A stretch of 64,000 bases of DNA from Dinoroseobacter sp049800835 (GCF_049800835.1 NZ_JBNAFU010000002.1:62001-126000); one strand, 5' to 3'. Shown: positions 1 through 7,592, counted from the stretch's first letter. Program-made: numbers and translations. The notes: generated by a model not told the origin, from the sequence alone.

Positions 1-348
1 CTTGTTGGTGCCGTCATCGCAGAAAAACGCAAGTTGTTCCGGCGCGTCGCGCATGCCCGAGAGTTTCAGGCCCGCATAGACCTTGGCCTTGTCGCCCTGG
101 TACCCTGAGAGCGCCCGGGCATTGGCAGCCTCGAAGTTCTGCAAGGCCGCGGCGCGCGCGGCGGCAGACGTGACGCGCACAACGCGCCACGGTTCCGAAA
201 GCCCCACAGACGGCGCAAGGCGCACCGCCTCGAGGCAGCGCGCCAACGCCTCCGGCGGGACCGGATCGGTGCGAAAGCGGCGCACATCGCGCCGCCAGCG
301 CATCAGGTTTGCCAGTTCGTCCCGAAACTCGGGCGAGAACGCGCGCAA
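1..348 (-). CDS. bluB: 5,6-dimethylbenzimidazole synthase BluB (5' part, cut by window edge)
   Basis: The reverse strand reads an open frame with RWRRDVRRFRTDPV followed by APSVGLSEPWRVVRV, which is the N-terminal half of BluB. This flavin-destroying nitroreductase-fold enzyme makes the lower ligand of vitamin B12 from FMNH2. Only 116 codons are present and the C-terminal half lies beyond base 1. I place the start at a TTG (346-348) because homologues have about ten residues before the RWRRDVRRF block; the ATG at 301-303 would cut into it. It starts 20 bases after the rpsP stop on the same strand, so it is probably cotranscribed with rpsP. The family call is firm, the start is not. Confidence 0.85.
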   Translation of the reverse strand, partial: MRAFSPEFRDELANLMRWRRDVRRFRTDPVPPEALARCLEAVRLAPSVGLSEPWRVVRVTSAAARAAALQNFEAANARALSGYQGDKAKVYAGLKLSGMRDAPEQLAFFCDDGTNK

Positions 349-368
349 GGGCCGGGGTCTGCGGCGGA

Positions 369-770
369 TTACTCCGCTGCAGCTTCCTCTGCCGCTTCTA
401 CTGCGGGCTCTTCCGCAGGCGCTTCGGTGGCTTCTGCGGCCTTGGCGGCTTTTTCTTCAGCGCGTTCCTGGGCCTTCTTGCCCGGCTTGGCTTTGTTGGG
501 GTTGTTACGCTCTTTCTTTTCGAGCGTGCCCGCGGCTTCGAGGAAGCGGGAGACGCGGTCCGTTGGCTGCGCGCCCTGGTCGAGCCAGTACTGCACACGC
601 TCCATATCGAGCTTCACGCGGTCCTCGCTGTCTTTGGGCAGCAGCGGATTGTAGGTGCCCAGCTTTTCGATGAAGCGGCCATCGCGCGGCATGCGGCTGT
701 CAGCTGCGACAACGCGGTAGAACGGGCGCTTCTTGGAGCCGCCGCGGGCGAGACGAATTTTCATAGCCAT
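369..770 (-). CDS. rpsP: 30S ribosomal protein S16
   Basis: The N-terminus MAMKIRLARGGSKKRPFYR and the following block VVAADSRMPRDGRFIEKLG are diagnostic of bacterial S16, a small-subunit assembly protein. The S16 core ends near residue 85. The rest of the 133 residues is a Lys-rich stretch followed by an Ala/Glu-rich tail, a longer tail than in enterobacteria but common in alphaproteobacteria. It lies in the minus-strand run ffh - GNAT - GNAT - chorismate mutase - rpsP - bluB. The usual partner rimM is not visible and may lie beyond bluB, outside the window. Confidence 0.97.
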   Translation of the reverse strand: MAMKIRLARGGSKKRPFYRVVAADSRMPRDGRFIEKLGTYNPLLPKDSEDRVKLDMERVQYWLDQGAQPTDRVSRFLEAAGTLEKKERNNPNKAKPGKKAQERAEEKAAKAAEATEAPAEEPAVEAAEEAAAE

Positions 771-798
771 TTTGTAGTTCTCCTTGGATGTTCTGAGC

Positions 799-812
799 GG
801 GGCCTGCGCCCC
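799..812 (-). other. GC hairpin between chorismate mutase and rpsP
   Basis: GGGGC and GCCCC face each other across a 4-base loop in the short gap between the chorismate mutase stop and the rpsP start. No T-run follows on the minus strand, so this looks like an mRNA stability or processing hairpin rather than a terminator. Confidence 0.35.
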
Positions 813-821
813 AAGTCTTTG

Positions 822-1130
822 TCAGGATTGATGTTTCTTGTGGTGTTGGATCACTTCCTGAATGATGAAATTCAGGAAGGCCTTGGCGAAATCGGGGTCA
901 AGATCGGCCATGTCCGCCAGGTCTTCGAGCCGGTCGATCTGCGCGGCTTCGCGCGTGGGATCGGACGGGGGAAGGTCGTACTGCGCCTTGAGCCGCCCCA
1001 CGGCCTGCGTGTGCTTGAACCGTTCGGCCAGCGTGAACACGAGGATCGCGTCCAGCCGATCGATACTGTCGCGGTGTTCGGCCAGCACTTCGGCCGCGCG
1101 GGTCACGGGATCGGTCGCGGTGTCAGTCAA
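822..1130 (-). CDS. chorismate mutase, AroQ type
   Basis: This is a 102-residue all-helical protein. It contains EHRDSIDRLDAILVFTLAERF, then a Lys-containing helix (VGRLKAQYDLPPSDPTREA), then a C-terminal helix ending in HHKKHQS. This is the AroQ chorismate mutase pattern of Arg-Asp-Leu and Lys active-site residues. The enzyme converts chorismate to prephenate for Phe/Tyr synthesis. The start is a TTG at 1128-1130 that overlaps the end of the upstream acetyltransferase (TTGACTGA), which implies translational coupling. A GTG seven codons downstream is the alternative start. Its place between ffh and rpsP makes it part of a translation-related operon. Confidence 0.85.
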   Translation of the reverse strand: MTDTATDPVTRAAEVLAEHRDSIDRLDAILVFTLAERFKHTQAVGRLKAQYDLPPSDPTREAAQIDRLEDLADMADLDPDFAKAFLNFIIQEVIQHHKKHQS

Positions 1131-1728
1131 GGGGGAAGCCTTTCGGTTTGAACAGGGGATCGGCGTAATGGCTGATCTCCATCTCGATGCCGTGGGCCAA
1201 CTGGCTGTCGGCGAGCGCCGCCGGGGCCGGGTGGCGGTAGACAACGTCACTGCCATCAACGGTCGTGGCAGTCTTGTCCTTGGTGGCGCCCAGCCGTTCG
1301 GCCAGTCGAATGCTGTCGAGGTCCTTGGGGTCGAGGTAGCTGACCGCACCTTCCCAGCCTCGGGTGTCGTAGAAATATCGCCGGCAGGCATGGGTTGCCT
1401 CCAGCGCGAAGCCATGGCCGGACTTCTCGGGCCAGATGATCCAGGCAATCTCGCGCTCGGGCCATTTCGCTGGCTGCCAGCCGCCCGCCATGCCGTAGGT
1501 TTCATCCGTCGCCTTGTCGTGGATCATCCACATGCCGAAGCCGCGAATTTCCCAATGCCCGATTTCAGCCGCGTACAGCATCCAGGTTTCATACGCGTTT
1601 AGTGGCCCGCCCATGAAGCGCGAGCGATAAGAGGCAAAGGTCGCCTTGAAGTTCGGATAATCCTCGGGGTCGGGGCCGCGCAAGACCAGACGCCGGGTTT
1701 CCAGCACGGGGATGTCGCGGTGGCCCAT
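1123..1728 (-). CDS. GNAT family N-acetyltransferase (RimJ/RimL-like)
   Basis: The 201-residue protein starts MGHRDIPVLETRRLVLRGP, the usual beta-1 strand of RimJ/RimL-type GNAT enzymes. It continues with GHWEIRGFGMWMI, REIAWIIWPEKSGHGFALEA (the acetyl-CoA-binding region) and a C-terminal DSIRLAERLGA. GNAT proteins move an acetyl group from acetyl-CoA to an amine, and in this subgroup often to protein N-termini. Its ATG overlaps the stop of the preceding GNAT gene (ATGA), and its own stop overlaps the chorismate mutase start. It is clearly paralogous to its upstream neighbour. The substrate is unknown; the setting beside ffh and rpsP hints at a ribosome-related target. Confidence 0.85.
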   Translation of the reverse strand: MGHRDIPVLETRRLVLRGPDPEDYPNFKATFASYRSRFMGGPLNAYETWMLYAAEIGHWEIRGFGMWMIHDKATDETYGMAGGWQPAKWPEREIAWIIWPEKSGHGFALEATHACRRYFYDTRGWEGAVSYLDPKDLDSIRLAERLGATKDKTATTVDGSDVVYRHPAPAALADSQLAHGIEMEISHYADPLFKPKGFPLD

Positions 1729-2252
1729 CAGACGGCCTCCGGGGCGGGGTGGCGCCAGATCGTCATGGGTCCGAACGCGGCATGGTCGAACATGCCGTCG
1801 GGATAGCAACCGAGGCGGTCTGCCAGTTTTTCCGACCGGGTGTTGCCGGGGATGATCAGGCTGATCACCGTGTCCCAGTCGAGCACGTCATAGACGTATT
1901 TGCGCGACGCAAACGCGGCCTCCTCGGCGTAGCCGTGGCCTTCGGCACCCTCGAACAGGGACCACGCAATCTCGGGCTCGGGCCAGCTTTCGGGCATATA
2001 GGGGCCAGCAAGGCCAAGCGGCGCGTCGGTTGCCTTGTCGGCGATGATCCAGCGGCCATAGCCACGCAAGTGCCAATGCCCGACGGTCATCGTCATGCGG
2101 TCAAACGCGTCCGAGGCCTTGAATGGTCCGCCCACCCCGGCAGATCGCGGGCTTTCCAGAAACGCGCCATAGGCGTCCGCGTCACTGGGTTGCGGTGCGC
2201 GCAGGCGCAGGCGGGCTGTTTCCAGCGTGGGGATTTTGACGAGGGTGGCCAT
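1728..2252 (-). CDS. GNAT family N-acetyltransferase (RimJ/RimL-like), second copy
   Basis: This 174-residue protein has the same layout as its downstream neighbour: an ETARLRLRAPQPSDA start, GHWHLRGYGRWII in the middle, EIAWSLFEGAEGHGYAEEA for acetyl-CoA binding, and SEKLADRLGC near the end. Its ATG (2250-2252) directly follows the TAG of ffh with no gap, and its TGA overlaps the next ATG. The two GNAT genes therefore look like an old tandem duplication kept inside the ffh-rpsP operon. The substrate cannot be told from sequence. Confidence 0.85.
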   Translation of the reverse strand: MATLVKIPTLETARLRLRAPQPSDADAYGAFLESPRSAGVGGPFKASDAFDRMTMTVGHWHLRGYGRWIIADKATDAPLGLAGPYMPESWPEPEIAWSLFEGAEGHGYAEEAAFASRKYVYDVLDWDTVISLIIPGNTRSEKLADRLGCYPDGMFDHAAFGPMTIWRHPAPEAV

Positions 2253-3767
2253 CTACTTCTTCTTGCCGAACCCGCTCAGCCCCGGGGGCAGGCTGCCGCC
2301 GCCCAGACCGGGCAGGCCACCGCCGGGCATCTTGCCCATCGCCTTGGCCGCTTTTTCCAGATCGGCCGGGTTCATGCCGCCCATGTCGCCGCCGGGCATT
2401 CCGCCGGGCATCCCGCCCTTGCCGCCCATCAGCGCGCCAAGGTTCCGCATCATGCCCTTCTTGCCCATTTTACCCATCTTTTTCATGGCGTCGGCCATCT
2501 GCCGGTGCATTTTCAGCAGTTTGTTGAGGTCGCTGACCTCCATGCCCGCGCCCTTGGCGATGCGTTTCTTGCGCGAGGCTTGCAGCAGGGCAGGATTGGC
2601 GCGTTCCTTCTTGGTCATCGACTGGATCAGGGCGATCTGGCGGCGGATGACCTTGTCGTCGAACCCGGCCTCGTCGAGCTTGCCCTTCATCTTGGACATG
2701 CCGGGCATCATACCCATCAGCCCTTCGACGCCGCCCATCTTTTCCATCTGCTCCAGCTGGCCGCGCAGGTCGTTCATGTTGAACTGGCCTTTCTGGAAGC
2801 GCTTCATCATGCGCTCGGCCTGTTCGGCCTCGATCGTTTCCTGCGCTTTTTCCACCAGCGCCACGATGTCGCCCATGCCGAGGATGCGGCCCGCGACGCG
2901 GTCGGGTTCGAAGGTTTCGAGCGCGTCCATCTTCTCGCCCAGGCCCACGAAGCGGATCGGGCGGCCGGTGATTGCGCGCATTGACAGGGCCGCGCCGCCG
3001 CGCCCGTCGCCGTCCATCCGGGTCAGGACGACGCCGGTGATGCCGATTCGGTCGTCGAAGTTTTCGGCCGTGTGCACGGCGTCCTGACCGGTCAGACCAT
3101 CGACGACCAGCAGCGTCTCGCGCGGGTTCGCGACGTCGCGCACCGCTTCGACCTGCGCCATCAGTTCCTCGTCGATCGACAGACGACCAGCGGTGTCGAG
3201 CAGGTAGACATCATAGCCGCCGAGGGCCGCTTGCGTCTTGGTACGCTTGGCGATGGCGACCGGGTCTTCACCCTTGACGATGGGCAGCGTGTCAACGCCG
3301 ATCTGGACGCCGAGGATTTGCAGTTGCTCCATCGCCGCCGGGCGGTTCACGTCGAGCGAGGCCATCAGGACCTTCTTGCCCTCGCGCTCTTTCAGGCGTT
3401 TGGCGATCTTGGCGGTGGTGGTGGTTTTGCCGCCGCCCTGCAGGCCGACCATCAGGATCGGGGCAGGCGGGTTGTCGATCTTCAGCGCGCCCGGATCTTC
3501 GTCACCTTTCAGGACATGGACAAGCTCGTCATGGACGATCTTGACGACCTGCTGGCCCGGGGTGACGGATTTCGTCACCGCCTGTCCGGTGGCCTTTTCC
3601 TGCACGGCCTTGATGAAGTCGCGCGCCACGGGCAGCGAGACGTCGGCTTCCAGCAGGGCCACGCGCACCTCGCGCAGGGCGGTGGCGACGTCGGCCTCCG
3701 ACAGCGCGCCCTGTTTGGTCAGCCGGTCGAAGACACCCGAGAGGCGGTCAGAGAGATTTTCGAACAT
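2253..3767 (-). CDS. ffh: signal recognition particle protein Ffh
   Basis: The 504-residue GTPase of the signal recognition particle targets nascent inner-membrane and secreted proteins to FtsY and SecYEG. An N-terminal helical domain is followed by the G domain, with P-loop GLQGGGKTTTT (about residues 108-118), DTAGR (about 191) and TRMDGDGRGG. The C-terminal M domain carries the Met-rich, RNA-binding stretch GMMPGMSKMKGK. The tail is unusually rich in Gly, Met and Pro (GGMPGGMPGGDMGGM) and ends GFGKKK. It is the first gene of the minus-strand operon that runs down to rpsP and bluB. Length and motifs are normal for the family. Confidence 0.98.
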   Translation of the reverse strand: MFENLSDRLSGVFDRLTKQGALSEADVATALREVRVALLEADVSLPVARDFIKAVQEKATGQAVTKSVTPGQQVVKIVHDELVHVLKGDEDPGALKIDNPPAPILMVGLQGGGKTTTTAKIAKRLKEREGKKVLMASLDVNRPAAMEQLQILGVQIGVDTLPIVKGEDPVAIAKRTKTQAALGGYDVYLLDTAGRLSIDEELMAQVEAVRDVANPRETLLVVDGLTGQDAVHTAENFDDRIGITGVVLTRMDGDGRGGAALSMRAITGRPIRFVGLGEKMDALETFEPDRVAGRILGMGDIVALVEKAQETIEAEQAERMMKRFQKGQFNMNDLRGQLEQMEKMGGVEGLMGMMPGMSKMKGKLDEAGFDDKVIRRQIALIQSMTKKERANPALLQASRKKRIAKGAGMEVSDLNKLLKMHRQMADAMKKMGKMGKKGMMRNLGALMGGKGGMPGGMPGGDMGGMNPADLEKAAKAMGKMPGGGLPGLGGGSLPPGLSGFGKKK

Positions 3768-3975
3768 GTCGTCTTCCTTGTCGGTTCTCTCGGGTCAGAT
3801 AAGCCCAGTTGCTGCGAAACCCCATGGCCCAAAGCAGAAAAGCACCCGTGGGCGCAACGCGCTGACGGGTGGCGATCCCTGCACTGAGGCATGGGACCGG
3901 AGGGCGATGGCTCTCCGGAAGTTGGGGGCGTATCGCGCAAGCGGGGGCGCGAGTCAAGTCTGGCAGGGCTTTGGA

Positions 3976-3999
3976 GCCTCGGGCGAGGTATTTTCAGAC
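3976..3999. repeat. dispersed short repeat, copy A (partial)
   Basis: GCCTCGGGCGAGG followed by TATTTTCAGAC matches, in opposite orientation, the core of copies at 19287, 48694 and 55772 (AAATACCTC plus a GC-rich inverted repeat). The T-rich arm seen in the other three is not conserved here. It lies in the gap between ffh and the azoreductase gene. Confidence 0.5.
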
Positions 4000-4008
4000 T
4001 TGCATGGG

Positions 4009-4043
4009 GACCGCTGCGCCCCGGTGGCCGGGGCGCGGTGGTC
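4009..4043 (-). terminator. long GC-rich hairpin downstream of azoR
   Basis: GCGCCCCGG and CCGGGGCGC form a perfect 9-bp stem around TGG (4016-4036). Seven further pairs (three wobble or A-T) extend it to 4009-4043. It starts five bases after the azoreductase stop. No T-run follows on the minus strand, so it is either a weak terminator or a 3' end-protecting hairpin. The whole 3768-4048 gap otherwise holds only repeat copy A and the ffh leader. Confidence 0.5.
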
Positions 4044-4048
4044 TGGCA

Positions 4049-4627
4049 TTACGCGGCGAGCGCGTCGATGGCGGCGGTGGCTTTGGCCATGGACGCGTCG
4101 GCATCGACCATCATGCGGTCTGCGGCGACCACTTCGACCTCATGGATCCCGATGAAGCCAAGTACGTGTTTCATGTAGTCGGTGGCAAAGTCGATGGCGC
4201 TGCCCACTTCGGTGCCGCCCGAGGCGATGACGAGAATGGCGCGTTTGCCTTCGAGCAGACCCACCGGGCCTTCGGCGCTGTATTTGAAGGTTAGGCCCGC
4301 GCGGGCGACCAGATCGATCCAGGCCTTAAGGGTGGAGGGGATGCCGAAATTCCAGATCGGCAGGGAAATCACGATCGTGTCGGCCGCTTGCAGTTCGGCC
4401 ACGAGGGTGTCGGACAGGCCGAGTTTGGCGCGCTGGTCGTCGGTGCGGTCCGTTGCCGGGGTGAAGTTTGCGCCGATCCACTCGGCGTCCACTGCGGGCA
4501 GGCCACCGGTGATGTCGCGCGCGACGACTTCCGGGGCGCCGAGTTGGGCGATCACCTTGTCGGCGAGGTCGCGGGAGATGGACTGGTCCTTGCGGGGGGA
4601 ACTGTCGATGCGCAAAACGGCGGTCAT
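4049..4627 (-). CDS. azoR: FMN-dependent NADH-azoreductase (AzoR/AcpD family)
   Basis: The 192-residue flavodoxin-fold protein starts MTAVLRIDSSPRKDQSISR, whose SSPR..SIS loop binds the FMN phosphate. It continues with SLPIWNFGIPSTLKAWID, the signature of AzoR-type quinone/azo reductases, and KYSAEGPVGLLEGKRAIL. These cytoplasmic enzymes reduce quinones, and azo dyes in vitro, with NADH. The ATG at 4625-4627 is chosen because the next in-frame ATG upstream adds residues not found in the family. It is divergent from a LysR regulator with about 113 bases between them, the usual arrangement for a regulator and its target. Confidence 0.93.
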   Translation of the reverse strand: MTAVLRIDSSPRKDQSISRDLADKVIAQLGAPEVVARDITGGLPAVDAEWIGANFTPATDRTDDQRAKLGLSDTLVAELQAADTIVISLPIWNFGIPSTLKAWIDLVARAGLTFKYSAEGPVGLLEGKRAILVIASGGTEVGSAIDFATDYMKHVLGFIGIHEVEVVAADRMMVDADASMAKATAAIDALAA

Positions 4628-4691
4628 GGTTGGTGTCCTTTTCAAAGGGATGTGATTGTGCGTCTGGGGAGCAAGTTAGCCCTTGCAAAAT

Positions 4692-4707
4692 TTCACACAA
4701 TTGCGAA
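4692..4707. promoter_or_regulatory. possible LysR-binding box between azoR and the LysR gene
   Basis: TTCACACAATTGCGAA is an imperfect palindrome (TTC/GAA ends, CAATTG centre) in the divergent promoter region. LysR regulators often bind such an interrupted dyad between themselves and their target. The assignment rests on position and symmetry only. Confidence 0.4.
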
Positions 4708-4740
4708 GATCAAACAAAGAGTGTTGATGGATGCACAATT

Positions 4741-5664
4741 ATGCCGATTGAAAACTGGGATGAAATTCGAACCGCCTATCAGGTGGCGCGTCTGGGCACG
4801 GTCAGTGGCGCGGCGGATGTTCTGGGCGTACACCACGCGACCGTGATCCGTCATATCGACAGTCTGGAACAGCGGCTGGGGGTCAAGCTCTTCCAGCGCC
4901 ACGCGCGCGGCTACACTGCGACAGATGCCGGGCAGGACCTGTTGCAGGTGGCCAAGGTCACGGCGGACCAGTTCGACCAGTTGTCAGGTCGGTTGCATGG
5001 GCACGGAGCCAAGGTCACCGGGGAGTTGATCATCACGTCGCTTGATCTGTTGTCGCCGTTGCTGGCGCCGATCATCGCCGGGTTTCAGGCAGAGCATGAC
5101 GATCTGGTGGTCAAGTTCCTGACCGACAACCGGGTGTTCCGGCTGGAATACGGGGAGGCGCATATAGCGATCCGGGCAGGCAACAAGCCCGAGGATCCCG
5201 ACAATGTCGTCCAGACACTCGACCGGCAGGCAACGGCGATCTATGCCACGAAGGCTTACCTGGATGCGCATGGACCCATTGATTGCGACGGCGATTTCGA
5301 GGGCCATCGCATCGTGGGGTATGCGGATGACAATCCGCGTGCGCCGTTCTCGAAATGGATGCGGGATCACGTGCCGTCAGAGCGAATTGTGTACCGTGCG
5401 TCGAACATCCGGTCGGCCTGCGATGCGGTCATTGCCGGGGTCGGCGCAGGGTTTCTGCCGGTGTGGCAGGCGGAATTGCATGACCATCTGGTCCCGGTAT
5501 GCGACGCGCGCGAGGAGTGGGCGTCGCGCATCTGGCTGATCACGCACGTGGACCTTCATCGCACCGCGAAGGTTCAGAGTTTTACCACCTATCTCAAAGA
5601 ACACGCGAAAGGCTGGCCGCAGGGGGCTAACTCTGCGGCGGGGACTCGGGTTCAAGTTCCGTAG
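4741..5664 (+). CDS. LysR family transcriptional regulator
   Basis: The 307-residue protein has an N-terminal winged helix-turn-helix (RTAYQVARLGTVSGAADVLG, then HHATVIRHIDSLEQRLGVKLF). A periplasmic-binding-like effector domain follows from about residue 90. I use the ATG at 4741 because it begins the conserved MPIENWDEI helix; upstream in-frame codons run through the divergent promoter region. It faces away from azoR and probably controls it in response to a small molecule, perhaps a quinone. Its last 38 bases overlap the 3' end of the convergent ArsR gene. Confidence 0.9.
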   Translation: MPIENWDEIRTAYQVARLGTVSGAADVLGVHHATVIRHIDSLEQRLGVKLFQRHARGYTATDAGQDLLQVAKVTADQFDQLSGRLHGHGAKVTGELIITSLDLLSPLLAPIIAGFQAEHDDLVVKFLTDNRVFRLEYGEAHIAIRAGNKPEDPDNVVQTLDRQATAIYATKAYLDAHGPIDCDGDFEGHRIVGYADDNPRAPFSKWMRDHVPSERIVYRASNIRSACDAVIAGVGAGFLPVWQAELHDHLVPVCDAREEWASRIWLITHVDLHRTAKVQSFTTYLKEHAKGWPQGANSAAGTRVQVP

Positions 5665-5968
5665 CGAGAAACCGTTCGAAGGCATCGAGATTGACTGCTT
5701 CGAACTGGCCGAAGCTTTGCATCCAGATGCTGGCATCGCGCAGCGCGTCCGGCTCCAGCTTGCACCATTTCACGCGCCCGCGCTTTTCCTGGCTGATCAG
5801 TCCGGCGCGGGTCAGGATGGTGAGGTGCTTGGAAATTGCCGCCAGCGACATCTCGAACGGGTCGGCCACGTCGGTGACGGCCATGTCATCCTCCAGCAGC
5901 ATCATCAGGATTGCGCGCCGGGTCGGGTCGGCAAGAGCGGAAAAAACCGTGTCGAGGGGCTGAGCCAT
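5627..5968 (-). CDS. ArsR family transcriptional regulator
   Basis: The 113-residue winged-helix protein reads MAQPLDTVFSALADPTRRAIL, then EMSLAAISKHLTILTRAGLI (recognition helix) and RGRVKWCKLEPDAL. This is the ArsR subgroup often found next to AHSA1/SRPBCC proteins, although none is adjacent here. No metal-binding CxC motif is visible. I choose the ATG at 5966-5968, which matches the usual start. ATG 5989 would add seven residues, and a codon at 6004 would overlap the operator-like palindrome. Its 3' end overlaps that of the LysR gene by 38 bases. Confidence 0.85.
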   Translation of the reverse strand: MAQPLDTVFSALADPTRRAILMMLLEDDMAVTDVADPFEMSLAAISKHLTILTRAGLISQEKRGRVKWCKLEPDALRDASIWMQSFGQFEAVNLDAFERFLATELEPESPPQS

Positions 5969-6000
5969 ACCCCCTGCGCTAGCGGTCATGTCGCCAATCG

Positions 6001-6016
6001 TCAACTGAATGGTTGA
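6001..6016. promoter_or_regulatory. operator-like palindrome upstream of the ArsR gene
   Basis: TCAACTGAATGGTTGA has perfect 5-base arms (TCAAC/GTTGA) around six bases. It sits about 33 bases upstream of the chosen ArsR start. The form and position suit autoregulation by the ArsR protein. Confidence 0.5.
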
Positions 6017-6139
6017 ATATGGAAAATCCCCCCTTGGCCCGCCTGGTGGCGCTAACGCATGGCGGTACAGGCTGTCGCACCTTATGAAAATATAATAAAA
6101 ACAGGTATTTGACGGAGTGCTGTTTGCATGTGCAGCGCG

Positions 6140-6168
6140 TTGACTCCGGGGGCGCCCGACCCTAGCGT
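6140..6168 (+). promoter_or_regulatory. likely promoter of the F0 ATP synthase operon
   Basis: TTGACT (6140-6145), a 17-base spacer and TAGCGT (6163-6168) form a housekeeping-type promoter about 30 bases before the atpI start. It fits alphaproteobacterial promoters, in which the -35 box is better conserved than the -10 box. Confidence 0.5.
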
Positions 6169-6198
6169 GCGCTCAAATCCATCGGAGGGGCATTTGCC

Positions 6199-6546
6199 TT
6201 GGCGGACGATCCGCACCGCGAAAAGCTCAGGGCGCTTGAGGAGCGGATCGACGCGCTCAAGGGCGCACAGGCACCGGCCCCGGCGAAGGAAGAGCACTAC
6301 AGCCTCGCTCAGCATGCGTGGCGGATGGTGATCGAACTTGTGGCCGGTCTTGGGATCGGCTTTGGCATCGGGGTCGGGCTGGACGCAGTGTTCGGGACCA
6401 AACCCTACCTTCTGGTGCTGTTTACATTGCTGGGCTTTGCCGCCGGGGTCAAAACGATGATCCGCACGGCGCAGGAGCTTCAGGAAGAGCGCATACAGGC
6501 GGCCGCGGCCGCAACGGACGAAGAGGAAACACATCGTGGCGACTGA
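6199..6546 (+). CDS. atpI: ATP synthase protein I (AtpI)
   Basis: This 115-residue protein has a charged N-terminus (DDPHREKLRALEERIDAL, probably coiled) and two membrane segments. These are at about residues 45-65 (GLGIGFGIGVGLDAVFG) and 70-90 (LLVLFTLLGFAAGVKTM). AtpI helps assemble the c-ring or handles Mg2+ for the F0 sector and is the usual first gene of the rhodobacterial F0 operon. The start is a TTG at 6199 with GGAGGGG eight bases ahead; no ATG fits. Its end overlaps the atpB start by 11 bases. Confidence 0.9.
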   Translation: MADDPHREKLRALEERIDALKGAQAPAPAKEEHYSLAQHAWRMVIELVAGLGIGFGIGVGLDAVFGTKPYLLVLFTLLGFAAGVKTMIRTAQELQEERIQAAAAATDEEETHRGD

Positions 6547-7288
6547 AGAAGGCGGAAAGCTCGAATTCCATCCGATGGATCAGTTCATCGTCAAGCCGCT
6601 GTTCGGCGAGGCGGGCGACCCGGTCCACTTCTACACGATTACCAACGTCACGTTGTGGATGGCGCTGGCCGTCGTGGCGATCGTTCTGCTGCTGGTGGTG
6701 GGCACCCGTGGACGCGCGATCATCCCGAGCCGCGCCCAGTCCATCGCCGAGCTGATCTACGGCTTCGTCTACAAGATGGTCGAGGACGTGACCGGCAAGG
6801 ACGGGATCAAGTACTTCCCCTATATCTTCACCCTGTTCCTGTTCATCCTGTGTTCGAACTTCCTCGGGCTGATCCCGATGAGCTTTACCACAACGTCCCA
6901 CATTGCCGTCACGGCGATCATGGCGATGGCGGTGTTCCTGACAGTGACCATTCTGGGCTTCGTCAAGAATGGCGCAGGGTTCCTGAGCCTGTTCTGGGTG
7001 TCGTCCGCGCCGCTGGCGTTGCGCCCGATCCTCGCGGTGATCGAGGTGATCTCGTATTTCGTGCGCCCGGTCAGCCACTCCATTCGTCTGGCAGGCAACA
7101 TGATGGCCGGTCACGCCGTTCTGAAAGTTTTCGCAGGCTTTGCGCAGGTCGCCGCGGTCGCGCCCATCGCGATCCTCGGCGTGGTGGCGATCTACGGGCT
7201 CGAAGTGCTCGTGTCCGCCATCCAGGCCTACGTCTTTACCATCCTCACTTGCGTGTATCTGAAAGACGCACTGCACCCGCATCACTAA
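6536..7288 (+). CDS. atpB: F0F1 ATP synthase subunit a
   Basis: The 250-residue integral membrane subunit forms the proton half-channels against the c-ring. The conserved RLAGNMMAGHAVLKVF block (about residues 182-197) carries the essential arginine. VLVSAIQAYVFTILTCVYL near the end contains the Gln of the last helix. Five or more hydrophobic segments are visible. The start is a GTG at 6536 preceded by AGAGGAAA, inside the end of atpI, so translation is probably coupled. Length is normal. Confidence 0.97.
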   Translation: MATEEGGKLEFHPMDQFIVKPLFGEAGDPVHFYTITNVTLWMALAVVAIVLLLVVGTRGRAIIPSRAQSIAELIYGFVYKMVEDVTGKDGIKYFPYIFTLFLFILCSNFLGLIPMSFTTTSHIAVTAIMAMAVFLTVTILGFVKNGAGFLSLFWVSSAPLALRPILAVIEVISYFVRPVSHSIRLAGNMMAGHAVLKVFAGFAQVAAVAPIAILGVVAIYGLEVLVSAIQAYVFTILTCVYLKDALHPHH

Positions 7289-7297
7289 CACCCCGGG

Positions 7298-7313
7298 CGG
7301 GGCAGGTGCCCCG
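7298..7313 (+). other. intercistronic hairpin between atpB and atpE
   Basis: CGGGGC pairs with GCCCCG around an AGGT loop, ten bases after the atpB stop. No T-run follows. Together with the hairpin after atpE it brackets the atpE coding segment. Confidence 0.4.
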
Positions 7314-7355
7314 GTCGACCCCTGAATTCCAATTCCATCGTAAGGAGAGACGATC

Positions 7356-7592
7356 ATGGAAGGCGATATCGCACAACTCGGTCAGTTCATCGGCGCAGGC
7401 CTCGCAGCAATCGGTTCCGGCGCAGCCGCAATCGGTGTGGGCCACGTTGCCGGCAACTTCCTCGCAGGCGCCCTGCGCAACCCGTCGGCCGCCGCCGGTC
7501 AGACCGCGACGCTGTTCATCGGCATCGCGTTCGCAGAAGCGCTGGGGATCTTCGCATTCCTCGTCGCTCTGCTGCTGATGTTCGCCGTCTAA
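7356..7592 (+). CDS. atpE: F0F1 ATP synthase subunit c
   Basis: The 78-residue proteolipid has two membrane helices joined by the polar loop GALRNPSAA (about residues 38-46). The Gly-rich first helix (GAGLAAIGSGAAAIGVG) is typical of the c-ring. The proton-binding acidic residue is the Glu in GIAFAEALGIF (about residue 61). The ring contains many copies, so this gene needs the highest output of the operon. A good ribosome site (AAGGAGA) precedes the ATG. Hairpins lie on both sides of the gene. Confidence 0.98.
   Translation: MEGDIAQLGQFIGAGLAAIGSGAAAIGVGHVAGNFLAGALRNPSAAAGQTATLFIGIAFAEALGIFAFLVALLLMFAV

Noticed and set aside
3768..4048. SRP RNA (ffs) near ffh
   Set aside because: The gap lacks the GGAAGG-type tetraloop and asymmetric loop sequence of SRP RNA.
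6099..6114. CAGGTATTTGA resembling the repeat core upstream of atpI
   Set aside because: Only about ten bases match and there is no inverted repeat beside them.
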